The notes below the pieces were generated by a model that searched no databases, had not been told where the DNA came from, and was given only the letters and a program-made list of their open reading frames with translations. Of a stretch of DNA of 64,000 nucleotides, positions 1 to 11,514 are shown piece by piece. The DNA is taken from positions 361,310-425,309 of the forward strand of contig LATX02000210.1 of assembly GCA_001466705.2 (NCBI GenBank), in the 5' to 3' direction. This stretch comes from Moniliophthora roreri (lineage: Eukaryota > Basidiomycota > Agaricomycetes > Agaricales > Marasmiaceae). The position numbers and the translations under genes are program-made. Numbering within the stretch: position 1 is the stretch's first letter; the number at the start of each line of letters is the position of its first letter.

Positions 1-992
1 AGCAACACGGAGTTTCCAGTCTGTTTCACCATCTAGTTGGTCTGTTCGGATGAAGCATGTTCCAGATGAATCCGATGTTTTGAGAAGGACTAAGTCGGCA
101 GGTACACGTTGGTTCTTCTCTAGTCGAATAAGATGGCCAACGCGTAATGAGGAAGACGGTATGGCGCGTGTATTGGCGTGGGTGTCTAGGTAAGAATGGT
201 CTTGGCTAAGTAGGGCTGACGAAGATTCCGAGTTATGGTTGGAGGTAGTTGACGAAGGGAGTTCGAGAACGAGGTATTTCTGTGAGTTGGCTTCTCGATC
301 TCGAAGGTAGCGCTTGTAGTCGTCATAGGCTTCTTTGCCCATCGTTACGAAAAGTACGAATGCGAGGGGTGCGATGTAGGTTGCGATGAAGCCTGTCACC
401 GAATATCTGGTCAGCTTTCGCCGAGGAAAAAAGGACAGCAAGTAGAAACGACATACCGATCTTCAACGCGGGTATAAACTGTGATAATGCAACCAGTAGG
501 AAATATAGATTGAAAAAAAACTTGAACTGTTCATAGAATACAATGGGTAAAAATGTGAATGCATTGTATTTCTGATTCCGGACAATGTTGGGAGGATACT
601 TGGATTGGAATTTCTCTGAAGGTCGGAAAGGTAATGTTCGAGATTTGTCTTTCTGTTTCTTACCGGGAGTTCTGAGGACCTGAAGCGGAAATCGAATTAG
701 CTTGCTGGTTTGATGACGACGGGACACGTACTGCGGGCGTAGGTTCTGGTTCAGGCTCCTGCATTCTGTCCTCTTCTGCAAGTAATCCAGCTTCTTCATC
801 CGCTTCAGGATCATCTACATATCTCACTGCCCTCCTCCCAAACATATTCCTCCGAGATGAAGAAGCAACAGCAGCCTTCGTTGCTGCTGACCGCGCCGTG
901 TTCATGGTTCTTGGCTCGCCAGCTTCGGCTTCGGTATCTGGGATAGGTTCGTATTTGTTGCGTCGTATCGAGCGCAATGGAATATCTGGCAT
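1..992 (-). CDS. NEO1: NEO1-type P4-ATPase (phospholipid flippase), N-terminal part
   Basis: This is the N-terminal part of a P4-type ATPase that flips phospholipids in Golgi/endosome membranes. Seen in sequence: exons 732-992, 457-679 and 1-392, joined by GT-AG introns of 52 and 64 nt. The gene runs off the left edge, so the catalytic DKTGT region is not in view. Exon 2 carries the conserved NIVRNQKYN...FEQFK-like segment (here YEQFKFFFNLYF) followed by VALSQFIPALKIG. That last segment is typical of NEO1/ATP9 rather than DRS2. Exon 3 continues with GKEAYDDYKRYLRD and the actuator segment (RTDQLDGETDWKLR). I chose the Met at 992 (MPDIPLRSIRR). An upstream in-frame ATG at 1076 would add 28 residues. 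The first ~90 residues are acidic and probably disordered. Confidence 0.9.
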
Positions 993-1076
993 AGACTGTG
1001 GGCCGGTGGTAGTGATACTCCGCAGTGCCGGCACAGGAGTGAGCGACACACCCTTGACGATGACGGCGAGAGTCAA

Positions 1077-2091
1077 GTTCTAAATACGCGTCAGCATCAA
1101 CTGACGCCTAAAATGGAAGGCGGATTGCACAGTAAACGAGGAACAGGGTGCTAAATTATCGGTAAAGATACTGTACGGTTCTCAAGCCCCTCTATAGCTC
1201 ACTGCGGATCTAAAGCCGGCGAAGAGGATGCAAAGACTTGCTCGTCTCTGCCGGTGTCGCCTCATTCTTTGCTGACACCTATTTCCTGCTTCGGAGTCTC
1301 TTGCATCCCCTCCATCTTCCTCTGCATGCTTTCCCGGATTCTAGCCTCGATTAATGCAAATACATCTCTGTTAAGTATGGGGAACATCCAGGGACTGTGT
1401 AATGCTTTGAGAATTGCGTTACATGTGTCCAGGCGCGACGTTTTTCGGTTTAGAATTGTTCGTCGTTAGAACTAGACTAGTTCATGTGGAGATGAGAGCG
1501 TGTCTACTCCGCCATCGGGCGGTGGGAGATGTTTTTTCCCTAGAATGTGGATCTGCAGGCGAAAAGCGCAACAGGTGGGGATGGTTGACCAATTTATTGC
1601 TCGCAGCTCACAAGGCTGAATTAGATAACTCCACTCTAGATCTGTGATTACTGGGACAATAGCCTTAATGTCCGTGGCGCCCTTCATGGCCGATTCAGTT
1701 GAATCAAATTGCCTATCCAACCTTGCCCTTCCAAGTCAACGCTCCCGAAAGGGCATCGAATTCGCTGTCTCGCTGAGGTGTACGGTCAAATTTTAGGAGT
1801 TCGCCGACGAGCTGGGTTGTCGACAGTGGACACGCAGAGAGAAGACAGGGTGTATGATGTCGGCGGCCCTGTGGGTGCGAGGATGATAGTTCAATATCCA
1901 ATTATGCAAATGAGAACCAGATACGTACGTACCCAGTGCGCATCCCTCTTTGCTTCTGCAGCTAAACCATCCGCATTTCGGCCATCGAGACGCACTCGTG
2001 CCTCGCTGAGGTATTACATTATTGAAACTCGAGATAAAAACAGATGCATGCAGTAAATATAGCCAGTAATTATGTTTACCATCCGAAATCC
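1077..2091. other. Intergenic: NEO1 promoter side and calmodulin-B 3' side
   Basis: About 1 kb between the two leftward genes. Several open frames exist on both strands, but none has family similarity, splice structure or codon bias that I can support. It should hold the NEO1 promoter and the calmodulin-B terminator. I see no RNA gene. Confidence 0.6.
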
Positions 2092-2983
2092 TCATCCAAG
2101 CATCATCTAGAATAGCTGTCAACATGCAACTCAAGGCGGAATACACGAGAAAAAGACTTGCCCTGACGAATTCTACAAGCTAGTGTATTCGTTAGCTGCC
2201 CTCATCGACATAGAGTCGGAACTTACCTTGATAACTAATGGTCCCATCTCCATCAACGTCTGCTTCCTTGATCATGGCATCAATTTCCTTGTCGCTGAGC
2301 CGTTCGCCTAGATTCACGGTCAGTAACTCTTCAAATCAAAGATTCAGAAGGAACGTACCCAAACTCTCCATAACAGTTCTCAGCTCTTGCGCACTAATCG
2401 TCCCATTCCCATCCTTATCAAACACCTTGAATGCCTGTCTGATCTCTTCTTCACTATCGGCATGATGGATCTTGGTAGCCATCATGCTCAGAAATTCGGG
2501 AAAGTCGATGGTACCATCGCCATCGGCGTCCACCTCGTTGATCATATCTTGCAACTCGGACTCTGAGGGGTTTTGGCCTAGACTGCGCATGACGGTGCCT
2601 AGTTCGGAGGTAGTGATGGTGCCGTCGCCATCTGGGCGAGAGAACGAAGTTCGTAGTACGGAGATAGGTTGGAAGCGGCATTGAATTGATCGTCCATGAG
2701 CTTCGTGAGCGGAGTTACAAGGGAATTCACCCACCTTTATCAAACAATGCGAAAGCTTCCTTGAACTCTACGTCGAATCGATCAGCCGGATTCCACAGCA
2801 CGAATCAGAAAATGCACACCGTTAATTTGTTCTATCACCGTCGTCCAACCCGGTCAGATTATCGTTCTCTATCACCAGAAAACTCGTAAGGCTCACCGTC
2901 AGACTGCAAATGCCGAAATTCATTAGCTCTACTCATGGAGAAAAACAAAAGGGACAAGAAGGACGCACGAGTTGATCAGACAT
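2092..2983 (-). CDS. Calmodulin paralogue B (divergent copy)
   Basis: Four-EF-hand Ca2+ sensor of 148 residues. Exons (transcript order): 2969-2983, 2897-2903, 2820-2831, 2735-2767, 2359-2631, 2227-2307, 2162-2172, 2092-2106. They join in frame to a calmodulin running from MSDQL to FVRMMLG. All four Ca2+ loops ([48 protein letters not shown]) keep their ligand positions. The last intron, 2107-2161, starts with GC (AGG|GCAAGT) and ends with AG. Compared with canonical calmodulin the copy has Thr at position 99, Arg at the trimethylated Lys115 site, HHAD before the central SEEE, and is one residue short at the C-terminus. It lies 471 bp downstream of copy A with the same intron positions, so it is a tandem duplicate. 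It may be specialised; nothing in it looks broken. Confidence 0.92.
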
Positions 2984-3454
2984 GGTGATAGTAGTGGTGG
3001 TACTGGAACAGGGCGCAAGACAGGGTCAGAAATAGACCGACACGTCAACACTGGAGACGTACCTACTGCGCGTTGATGTGGGCGCTTTGCAAAGCTCGTT
3101 GCCTGCCCCATAACCCCTCTACCCAGATATACGTTTCCCACGAGAAACGCTGATGAACTTCGATAACACTAGCGAGCGGCGAGCGCTCAAGATAGATGAG
3201 TGTCAATGACTGAGGATGACATGGTGTGGTGGGCGCACCGCACAGGGGGATCCAGCTGGTAAGAAGGAAAGAGCAGTTCAACAGCTTTTGCGTCCAGCTG
3301 GCAGGGGAAAGCTGTACAGCCCTTTTACCTTTTCCGCCAAGGCGATATGATCCATTCGGAATAATATCGAGCGTTTATATTTACTACACTACTACCGCGC
3401 TGCTACCGCAAAGTTCCATCCAATAGAAACGAAAACATAGATCAATTCGCAAGT
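2984..3454. other. Spacer between the two calmodulin genes
   Basis: 471 bp between the stop of copy A and the start of copy B, both read leftward. It must hold the terminator of A and the promoter of B. No further coding sequence is recognisable. Confidence 0.6.
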
Positions 3455-4322
<868 letters not shown>

Positions 4323-4522
4323 ATGGTGGTTGTAGTTGTTGATGTGGTGGTAGCGAGGGATCGCGAATGTATTCAGTTAGGTTGAGAATCTCGGCAATCT
4401 CCGGCTGAGCGCCACTTAACACAGCACCTGCGCTTCGAACCAGGCCTTGAACTATGAAGAATTATTTCCATCCTGTGATAGATACAATACTACTAAAGTA
4501 CAAGAGTGCATCAGACATCAGT

Positions 4523-5081
4523 CTACTGTCCAATGTGCTTGACACCGTGGCCTGCCTCTCCCGTTCTCTGCTTCTCCGCAGCATTAGTACCCTCTGGGGC
4601 GACCGTCGCAGCCTTGTGCTTTGCATCCTTCTCCTCAGGGGTTGCAAAGGGGTCTGATTTGTCCTTCGTAAAGTAAGATCAGTATCTCATAATCTAATCG
4701 GGAAAAAGTAAAAATCAAAATACACTTACATCCTCCTCAGCCTCCCTTCTCTTTAACTCTCCCGTCCTTCTATCCTTCCCTTGTTGCTTGAGCTCCGTGT
4801 TACCAGTGAGGGTACCCTTGAGCTCTTCTTTAACACCGGTCATCTTGTCGCTAAAAGTCTACATCATTTATTACGCATTAGCTGACTTTACATTGCTGAT
4901 GCCATGTACTCACAGGTCCAGGGTGGTAATTTGGTCCATACCCAGTGGCGCCAGCGTGTCGCTGAGGAGGGTAGGCTTCAACATTTCCACCACTACCGGT
5001 AGAGGAAATGTTTGGAGTGGTTCCGGGCTCAGGGGCAGCGCGAACAGCGGAGGGATGAACTGGGTCTTGAGATGCAACCAT
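4523..5081 (-). CDS. Small hydrophilic CsbD-like stress protein
   Basis: 145-residue hydrophilic protein from three exons: 4914-5081, 4730-4858, 4523-4663, all phase 0 with GT-AG introns. The middle (residues ~57-99) has the KMTGVKEELKGTLTGN...QGKDRRTGELKRRE pattern, with repeated Lys/Gly/Thr helices like the CsbD family and related fungal stress-induced proteins. The first 55 residues are Pro/Gly-rich, and the C-terminal exon is charged and ends GHGVKHIGQ. No signal peptide or membrane segment is visible. CsbD family members are stress-induced with unknown biochemistry, so the role is inferred. The promoter has a TATA box and a palindromic CRE (listed separately), which fits a stress-regulated gene. 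The family call rests on pattern only. Confidence 0.6.
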
Positions 5082-5139
5082 GATAGCAATATTGTGGGTA
5101 GTAGTAGATTTCTGAACCAGCTCTTACATTTCCGAGCCT

Positions 5140-5148
5140 CTTTTATAC
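5140..5148 (-). promoter_or_regulatory. TATA box of the CsbD-like gene
   Basis: Reads GTATAAAAG on the minus strand, 59 bp upstream of the ATG at 5081. The spacing suits a short 5' UTR. Confidence 0.55.
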
Positions 5149-5229
5149 GCTCAAACTGATCCTAGTGGTGCGAATGACGCAAAATGTGGGAGTAGGGCGC
5201 ATCCAGAGTCTATTCCGGGAAGCGTTCAA

Positions 5230-5237
5230 TGACGTCA
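5230..5237. promoter_or_regulatory. Palindromic CRE (TGACGTCA)
   Basis: Perfect 8-bp ATF/CREB site about 150 bp upstream of the CsbD-like start codon and 80 bp upstream of its TATA box. In fungi this site is bound by Atf1/Sko1-type bZIP factors under the stress MAP-kinase pathway. Occupancy here is inferred. Confidence 0.5.
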
Positions 5238-5485
5238 GGCGCAGCACAAAGTCGAAGGGTATAAATTCTATACGCTAGCTATACTATGCCTTGTGCGCCG
5301 TGTCCGTATCATAGGAGCAAAGAAAAAAGAGCAGAAAACACCGGGTTAACAGAAATTTACAGCCGAAACTAAAGGTAAAAAGACCACAACATATAAATAA
5401 TCACCAACTAGCTAGTCATGAATCAAAGGAATGTCGCTGTAGAATGTAAGGTCATCATAGAAGAGAGGTGCTGGATTCTATTTCC

Positions 5486-8400
5486 CTACTCCTCTTCCTC
5501 ATCCTCGTCTTCCTCCTGTATAGCTTGCTTGAACGCAGGCCCCGAACGTCCTGCGGGGAGCTGCCGTCTTCCGCCTCTCAGCTCGGGCTCGTAGCCACCA
5601 TCTGCACTAGGAACAGGCGAAACCCTATCCATAGTAGAATGGCCAACCTTCTGCCTCATTGATGTCGACCCAGGACCGCTCTCTTTCCCAGCGCGCTTAT
5701 TATTCCGATTCGCTCTCCTACTCGGCGGAGCTTCCAACGCTATATTCGTCGACTCAAACAACGCATTCCCATTCTTCCCTTTATTCGGGGCTGACGACCC
5801 GCCATTTTTCGCCACCGCCGCCGCCGAAAGTGCCAAAGTTATCTGCCCTAGGCCACCCGCATACGGCATATCATCGTCATCTTCATCCACCCAATCACTC
5901 TCATCGCCTAGATTTAAACTCTGTCTCCCAGCACCCGAAAACACGTCTCGTATAGATGAACCTTCTGCAGGCGAAACCGCTAATACCTCCACTGGTAGAT
6001 GGGCTGTACGTGTCTGCCACCCAGGAGGCTCGAGACCCCATGACTTTTTCCAACTCGATTTGCCTATTGAGTTGTACCCATTCAGTGGGCTCCCGAACGG
6101 ACCTTGTCGTCTGTGTGCCACAAATGTCGCTGCGTTTTCTCTGTTGCCTCTTCGTGGCGTACTCATGTCGTCGGATGATCTTCGAGCCTTGTATGGAGAT
6201 GATGTTCGCTGTGGTCCCTCATAGTCGGAGAATTCAATGAAAGATGTCGGCCGTGAAGATGCAGGAGAATGATGCACTGAGGATGTGGTCGAATTGGATC
6301 TGCCATGTTGCAGTTTCGGGCCTTGCCTGATAACTCTTGTTGTTGATGACGATCCTGAACCACCGCGTCTGTGATACCTCATAGGTGACGCTGCTCTGTT
6401 GAGCGACTGCGATCTTGTCAATGAACCGGTAGAACTCGCGGACGGACTCTTTCTGTGCCTAGGTTGCATCGAGAAGCTCCGTATGCTTGAAGGTCTCGAG
6501 CTGAAGTCTCCCTTCTCAGAATTGGGAGTTTGATTCCCAAATGATCTTCGGGGGACCGAAGGCGATTCAGAGAGTATCATTATTTGTTGGACAGACGTCA
6601 CAGACGACCTCCGAGAGTTGACACTGCTGGATCTCCTGGAAGACACAGAAGGCCGATGAGCACGCCTATTGGTTCCTCGAACAGTACCAGTCCCGGATCG
6701 AGAACCAGAACCACTGGTTCGTCGCTTGGGTGTAGCATCAGAGTTGGCGCCAGTGCCTCTACCACCTCCAACAACTCGACTAACACCGAATCGAGAATCT
6801 TTCTTCCCGGAGCCATCGTTGTTGCCATTATCCTTCCTCTTCGCTTTCCGTTCCTCTTGGAACCACGTCCTGAACGCCGACAACAGATTGGCTCGGTTTC
6901 GACCGCCTGAACTCCCTGATCCAGTGGAGCCTTTGTTATTCTCACCCAGGTTGGGTTGTGAAATGGATGTAAATAGGTCACCACCAACTTGTCCGCCAGG
7001 TGAATTAGCAGGCGTCGGTGCTGTACGTTTCACGTAATGCGATTTGTGGGCATGAGTCTGCGGTTGCGAATGAATGCTCTGCACCAACGAGTCGTTGGAT
7101 TCAGCCAGAATCCAGGGCGACATCGTATGTTGGGCATTAGGCTGAGGATTTTCCAATGGCGGCGGAGTCGTCGTTCCCTTCGAAGCCCTCAGCGGTGGCG
7201 ATTTGGTGAGCTTATTGTGTCCAGAAGATGAACTTCCATGAGACGATCGTGGTGGTGGGCTTATTAGGTCTTCTCCTTTCCTCTCCTTCTCCCTCTCCCT
7301 CTCCCTCTCCCTCTCCTTCTCCTTCTCCTTTTCCACGGAAACCTTTTCCCTTTCGGCTTCCCTGGACTTCTCCCGTTCCCGTTCTTTATCTTTCTCTTCT
7401 TTGACGGCTTCAGTAGACCTCTTCCGCACAAGACCCGCGGCTTCAAGTGCCGTAGTCGCTCGCTGCATAATACTAACGCTCCCCGCGCGGTTCTTCCTTC
7501 CTTTCCCGCCACCGCTAGCTCCATTGCTGCTTGCAACACTAAAACCACTACCACTGCCTCCCGGTGTACTGGGATGCGAACGCGATTCGATTCCGGAAGG
7601 CGTAAGCATGGGTGAATTGGCTCGTCTTTGTTGGCTTGGTGGTGTTGTAGCTCGGGGAGGCGGGAAGGTTGGCGTTGGAGGAACGAAGGCGAGTACGGGT
7701 GCTGATCCACTTGATACTAGGTTTAGCGGCAACGGCGACGTGGAACATGAAGATGAGGGGTCGGTCTGTACACCTGCATTGTGCATTCGCCTATGTCGGT
7801 GTTTATGATGATGGTGACGGTGCTTCGACTCTTCTCCCTTCTCTTTCCCCTTCTCTTTGTTCTTCTCTTTGTCCTTCTCTCCCTCCTTCTCCTTGCCCTT
7901 GCCCTTATCTTTGTTTTTGTTCTCCGCCAACGAGCTTGACGAATTTGAAGACTGTCTTATGTAGGCATCAACCACCGAATCTTCGCTATCTGCTCCCATT
8001 AACGAGGTATCACCACCAGTCAACATTTTCTTCTCTGCTTTCCGCTTCAACATCCACCACACAGCACCAGCAGCATCACAAGCATCATTCAAAACACTAT
8101 ACACAATCTGTCCCAAATCAAACCCGAGCGCGTTCATGATATTTAGCAGTTCCCTTTCCAGGGGCGTCGAAAAAATGATGGGCGCGGGTGTGTTCAGAAG
8201 AGAGGAAAAGTCCATGTCGCGGTCACGTTGGTTCGAGCTGGGAAGATTTGGATGAGTGTTATTATAGGCATTATCTTTGTTTTCTGGTTGGTTAGGGCCC
8301 GGATTAGGTTTGGGATTGGCGTTTGAATGGTCGTAATCGTGATCTGGGTCTGACATGGTGGAAGAGACTGAACGACGCTTGGTGCGTGCTGGTGTACGTA

Positions 8401-9817
8401 GTGTGTGTACGGGTGGCGCGATGCCTTTGGATTCGGAGGAGTTTGTTCGTTGACGACGGAGAGGCTGAAGCTCATCGTCTTCTTCCTCCAGGGCTTCCTC
8501 GGCGACGGTCTCGGGGTGCCGAATTGGTTTGATGGAAGGGAGTTCGGTGGAGGCTCGACGGATAGTTGTCTCGCTGATATTCGGGTGAGTGGTCGCTGAG
8601 GCCTTTCTTTCCGGCATCTCAAAGGGATCGCTGGAAGATAGAGCTGGCGTCGTTGGTACTGAGGTTATGGATTCAACAGAAGAGAATTCTGAATTTGTCA
8701 TGGATGTGTTAGAAGCCTCGGAGGACGGAGTTGGCCCTTGGTGTTCTGGAGATGTAGGTCGTGACTGTTTTGAAGATGTCGCGGCGTCGGCGTTACGAGC
8801 ACTGAACCAAGGATGTGTTAGAATATGAGGAATAGAGAGTCGCTTTGAGGGTTCTTTGACAAGGACGTTCTTGATTAAATCACGGGCCTCTACATGACTA
8901 TGAGCAACTTTTGATAATCAGCGAAACTTTACATACCGGTGGAGAGCCATTCGGGGTCTTCGAATTCACCAATGATGACCTTGTCTCTCATGACGGCTTC
9001 ATCATCGTCGTCGAACGGTAGCATACCGGTCAGCAGGCAGTACAGTATGACGCCCAACGACCATATATCCACCTCTGAGAAATTTGAGTATATAGTCATA
9101 TTAGGGGAGAAAGACGAGACTCACCGGGGCCCAGATACCTCTGGCCCTGAAGCATTTCGGGTGAGGCATATCCAGTAGTTCCACAAAAGGTTTCCATGAG
9201 AGCACCACGCTCATACTCCCTGGTGAAGCCAAAGTCACCCAACTTGACCCGACAACGTTCGTCCAACAAGACATTTTCTAATTTGAGATCGCGATGAACA
9301 ATACCCTTCTCGTGAAGGTACGCTACCGCTAAACAGATCTGGCCAAACAAGAAGCGGGTTTCGTCTTCACCGAGACGTCCTTTCTCGGCAAGATAATCAA
9401 AAAGCTCTCCGCCCGAGCACAGTTCCGTGACGATCCAGATAGAGGATTCAGTAGCGATAACCTCGTACATCTGAGTGATATGGGGATGGTGAAGTTGGCG
9501 ATGATGGTGAATTTCGCGGGTCAACGAGGCCGACATTGCCTTTGGGATTTGTTTGATGGCGACACGGGTGGAGGTGAGACGATGTGTTCCTATGCGTACT
9601 TTGCCATAAGCACCTAGAATACAAGGTCAACATAGGCAGATAATCCGAGATAGATTTATTGATACTCACCTTCGCCGATGACTCTTCCAAGCGTATAATT
9701 GCCAACGACTCTGACCTTGCTGGAAGAGAGTTCTTTGCCAAGTTCATTATAAGCATTAGCTAGCTGAGCTTTCTGGTTCTGAGAGATTGAACCAGTTTGT
9801 TGATGAGCGTTAGACAT
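5486..9817 (-). CDS. KIN4-like Ser/Thr protein kinase with long disordered C-terminus
   Basis: 1,392-residue protein kinase of the CAMK-like group. Exons: 9670-9817, 9125-9613, 8937-9074, 5486-8889. The kinase domain (about residues 40-305) shows GRVIGEGAYGKV, VAIKQIPK, HRDLKLENVLLD, DFGF, GYASPE and a W-containing end (HPWFSA). The remaining ~1,080 residues are low complexity: Ser/Pro-rich tracts, Lys/Glu/Arg-rich repeats (around 7260-7400 and 7830-7930), a His run near 7800 and an acidic end. Two islands look conserved: DLGQIVYSVLNDACDAAGA plus WWMLKRKAEKK (residues ~515-550) and RANLLSAFRTWFQEERKAK (6850-6900). KIN4 kinases act in spindle-position and polarity checkpoints; the KIN4 name rests on kinase-domain look and layout. 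The start at 9817 (MSNAHQQTG) was chosen because it gives a short leader before the kinase domain. Confidence 0.8.
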
Positions 9818-11420
9818 GGGGCATAAAAAGGAATTTTTAAAGAAAGGACAGAGGCTTTGCCGCAAGAAGAGAGAAAAATAGGACACACAAGAATATTGTA
9901 AAGAGGGAAAATCCCAACAACCCTTGCCAATTACCGTCACTCAGTCTCGTGGGAATCATGATGAAGCGGTCGTGATGCGATTGTCATGTTTCCTCGTTGC
10001 TCCCTGCCCCACAGCGGTCTGTAAGTGTCTGTAAGTTAGGTCATTTTTCTCAGGAGCTATAGCGCTAGATGTGCGGGGAGTCTTCTCATTATGTTCCAGA
10101 GAATTGGGCTGATCCGGTCTGAAGGAATAGGCGTCACTCATTTCTCAAGTCAAACTCGTTTTACTATATGTATGCCATTTATAAAGGGACATTTTGCAGG
10201 GAGCTTGGTGTCTTGACATGACATGAAATACGCGCTTATTACTTGCGCACTCAGAGTTCAACTTGGACGTGATCCAGGTTCGCTTCGTTCCTTCAAGGTT
10301 TCCAACCTCCCTGACAACAACTAGGCGTTCAACTCAAAAATCATTCCCTACCGGTGTGTACATAACTGCTGAATACCTCTCTTAACCGCCTTTCTCAGCC
10401 CTCAAACAGCCCTGATGTATGAATCAGGAATATCTCTGATCAGTGATTCGTTGCTCAATCCTTCGACGAACTCAGACATATTCAGTTACCGAATGTACCT
10501 TGACGTACAGCACTGAAGTCTGTTGCGGCAGGTTTAAAACTTGAAGACGGATTCATCCATTCTCAGGCGGCGATTACTAGCATACACTGGCTAAGTCCTG
10601 ACAGACGCCGGATTAAGGGTATCTTTCCGGAATACTCCGTTCGGGACCTCTCGGATTTCGGATACAAGCTCATTGATACACCCTCTTATCGACGATTATT
10701 CGTGCTTTCACTGTACAGCACGCATGTCACTCCGGACATTCGCCGCTTGATCAACACTCCATTATCGCGCAACCATCTCACTTCTATCCTAAAAATACTG
10801 GGGCAGAGCATGGTCTAGTAACGAACTCTGATTAAATCGTACCCCGCCTCGTCAGGCCCACACGCAAGATGATGCACCATATGAAAGTACAGATGGCTAC
10901 GCCAACTTTCGAGGCACAGTGGTCCGAATTACAAACAATGATCTGCCCTGTACGTTGTAGTCATCCCTCACAGTGGTCAGCTGTTACTACTCATCATTGA
11001 CATCGTGGCACAGACTACGTCGATCATGTACACGCTACCTCCCGTCTGACATCGTGTGGGGATACGGCTACGCGCTATCAGAACTCGAGACGTCATCCAC
11101 CGTTGCGTTCTCAACCTCCTCAGTTACTTCTCGAGTTGATGCAAGGTTGATGAATGGACCAACATCAAACATTTTTCGGGTCATTCAAACCGACCAATGC
11201 AACCTTCATGCCAAGCCAACAACGAAGTTCATTCTTCCGCGTGCTCAACGCTTATAGGGTAATGGCCGGTATAGCCGCAATAGGTCTTTTGGGCATGTCA
11301 ATGTGATCTTGATACGATTCACCCCATATGCGGCCCCATTAGGCCTCCTGGGATGCAAATAACATTCGCCATAATCTATTCTCGTGGTCCTATTATGTCT
11401 TCCAAAATCACCATTATACC
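9818..11420. other. Intergenic between divergent kinase and peptidase genes
   Basis: About 1.6 kb. Short open frames at 9956-10141 (-) and 10973-11257 (+) have no recognisable domain and no splice context. Nothing resembling a tRNA or snRNA was seen. It should contain the promoters of both flanking genes. Confidence 0.55.
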
Positions 11421-11429
11421 GTATAAAAG
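11421..11429 (+). promoter_or_regulatory. TATA box of the tripeptidyl-peptidase gene
   Basis: GTATAAAAG, 86 bp upstream of the ATG at 11515. A TATA box suits a strongly induced secreted protease. Confidence 0.5.
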
Positions 11430-11514
11430 CCACGAGTCTTCAAATGACTGAAGGCACCGATTCTCTACACTTAGAGGATCTACCGGCCACTGTCTTCAAG
11501 GGAAACCCATCACC

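Noticed and set aside
2107..2161. Calmodulin B reading through into a longer, unrelated C-terminus
   Set aside because: Splicing at the GC donor restores the conserved FVRMMLG end and a stop at the right length.
9956..10141. 61-codon minus-strand open frame upstream of the KIN4-like kinase
   Set aside because: No acceptor joins it in frame to the kinase exon, and the Met at 9817 gives a more typical start. It is probably 5' UTR or chance.
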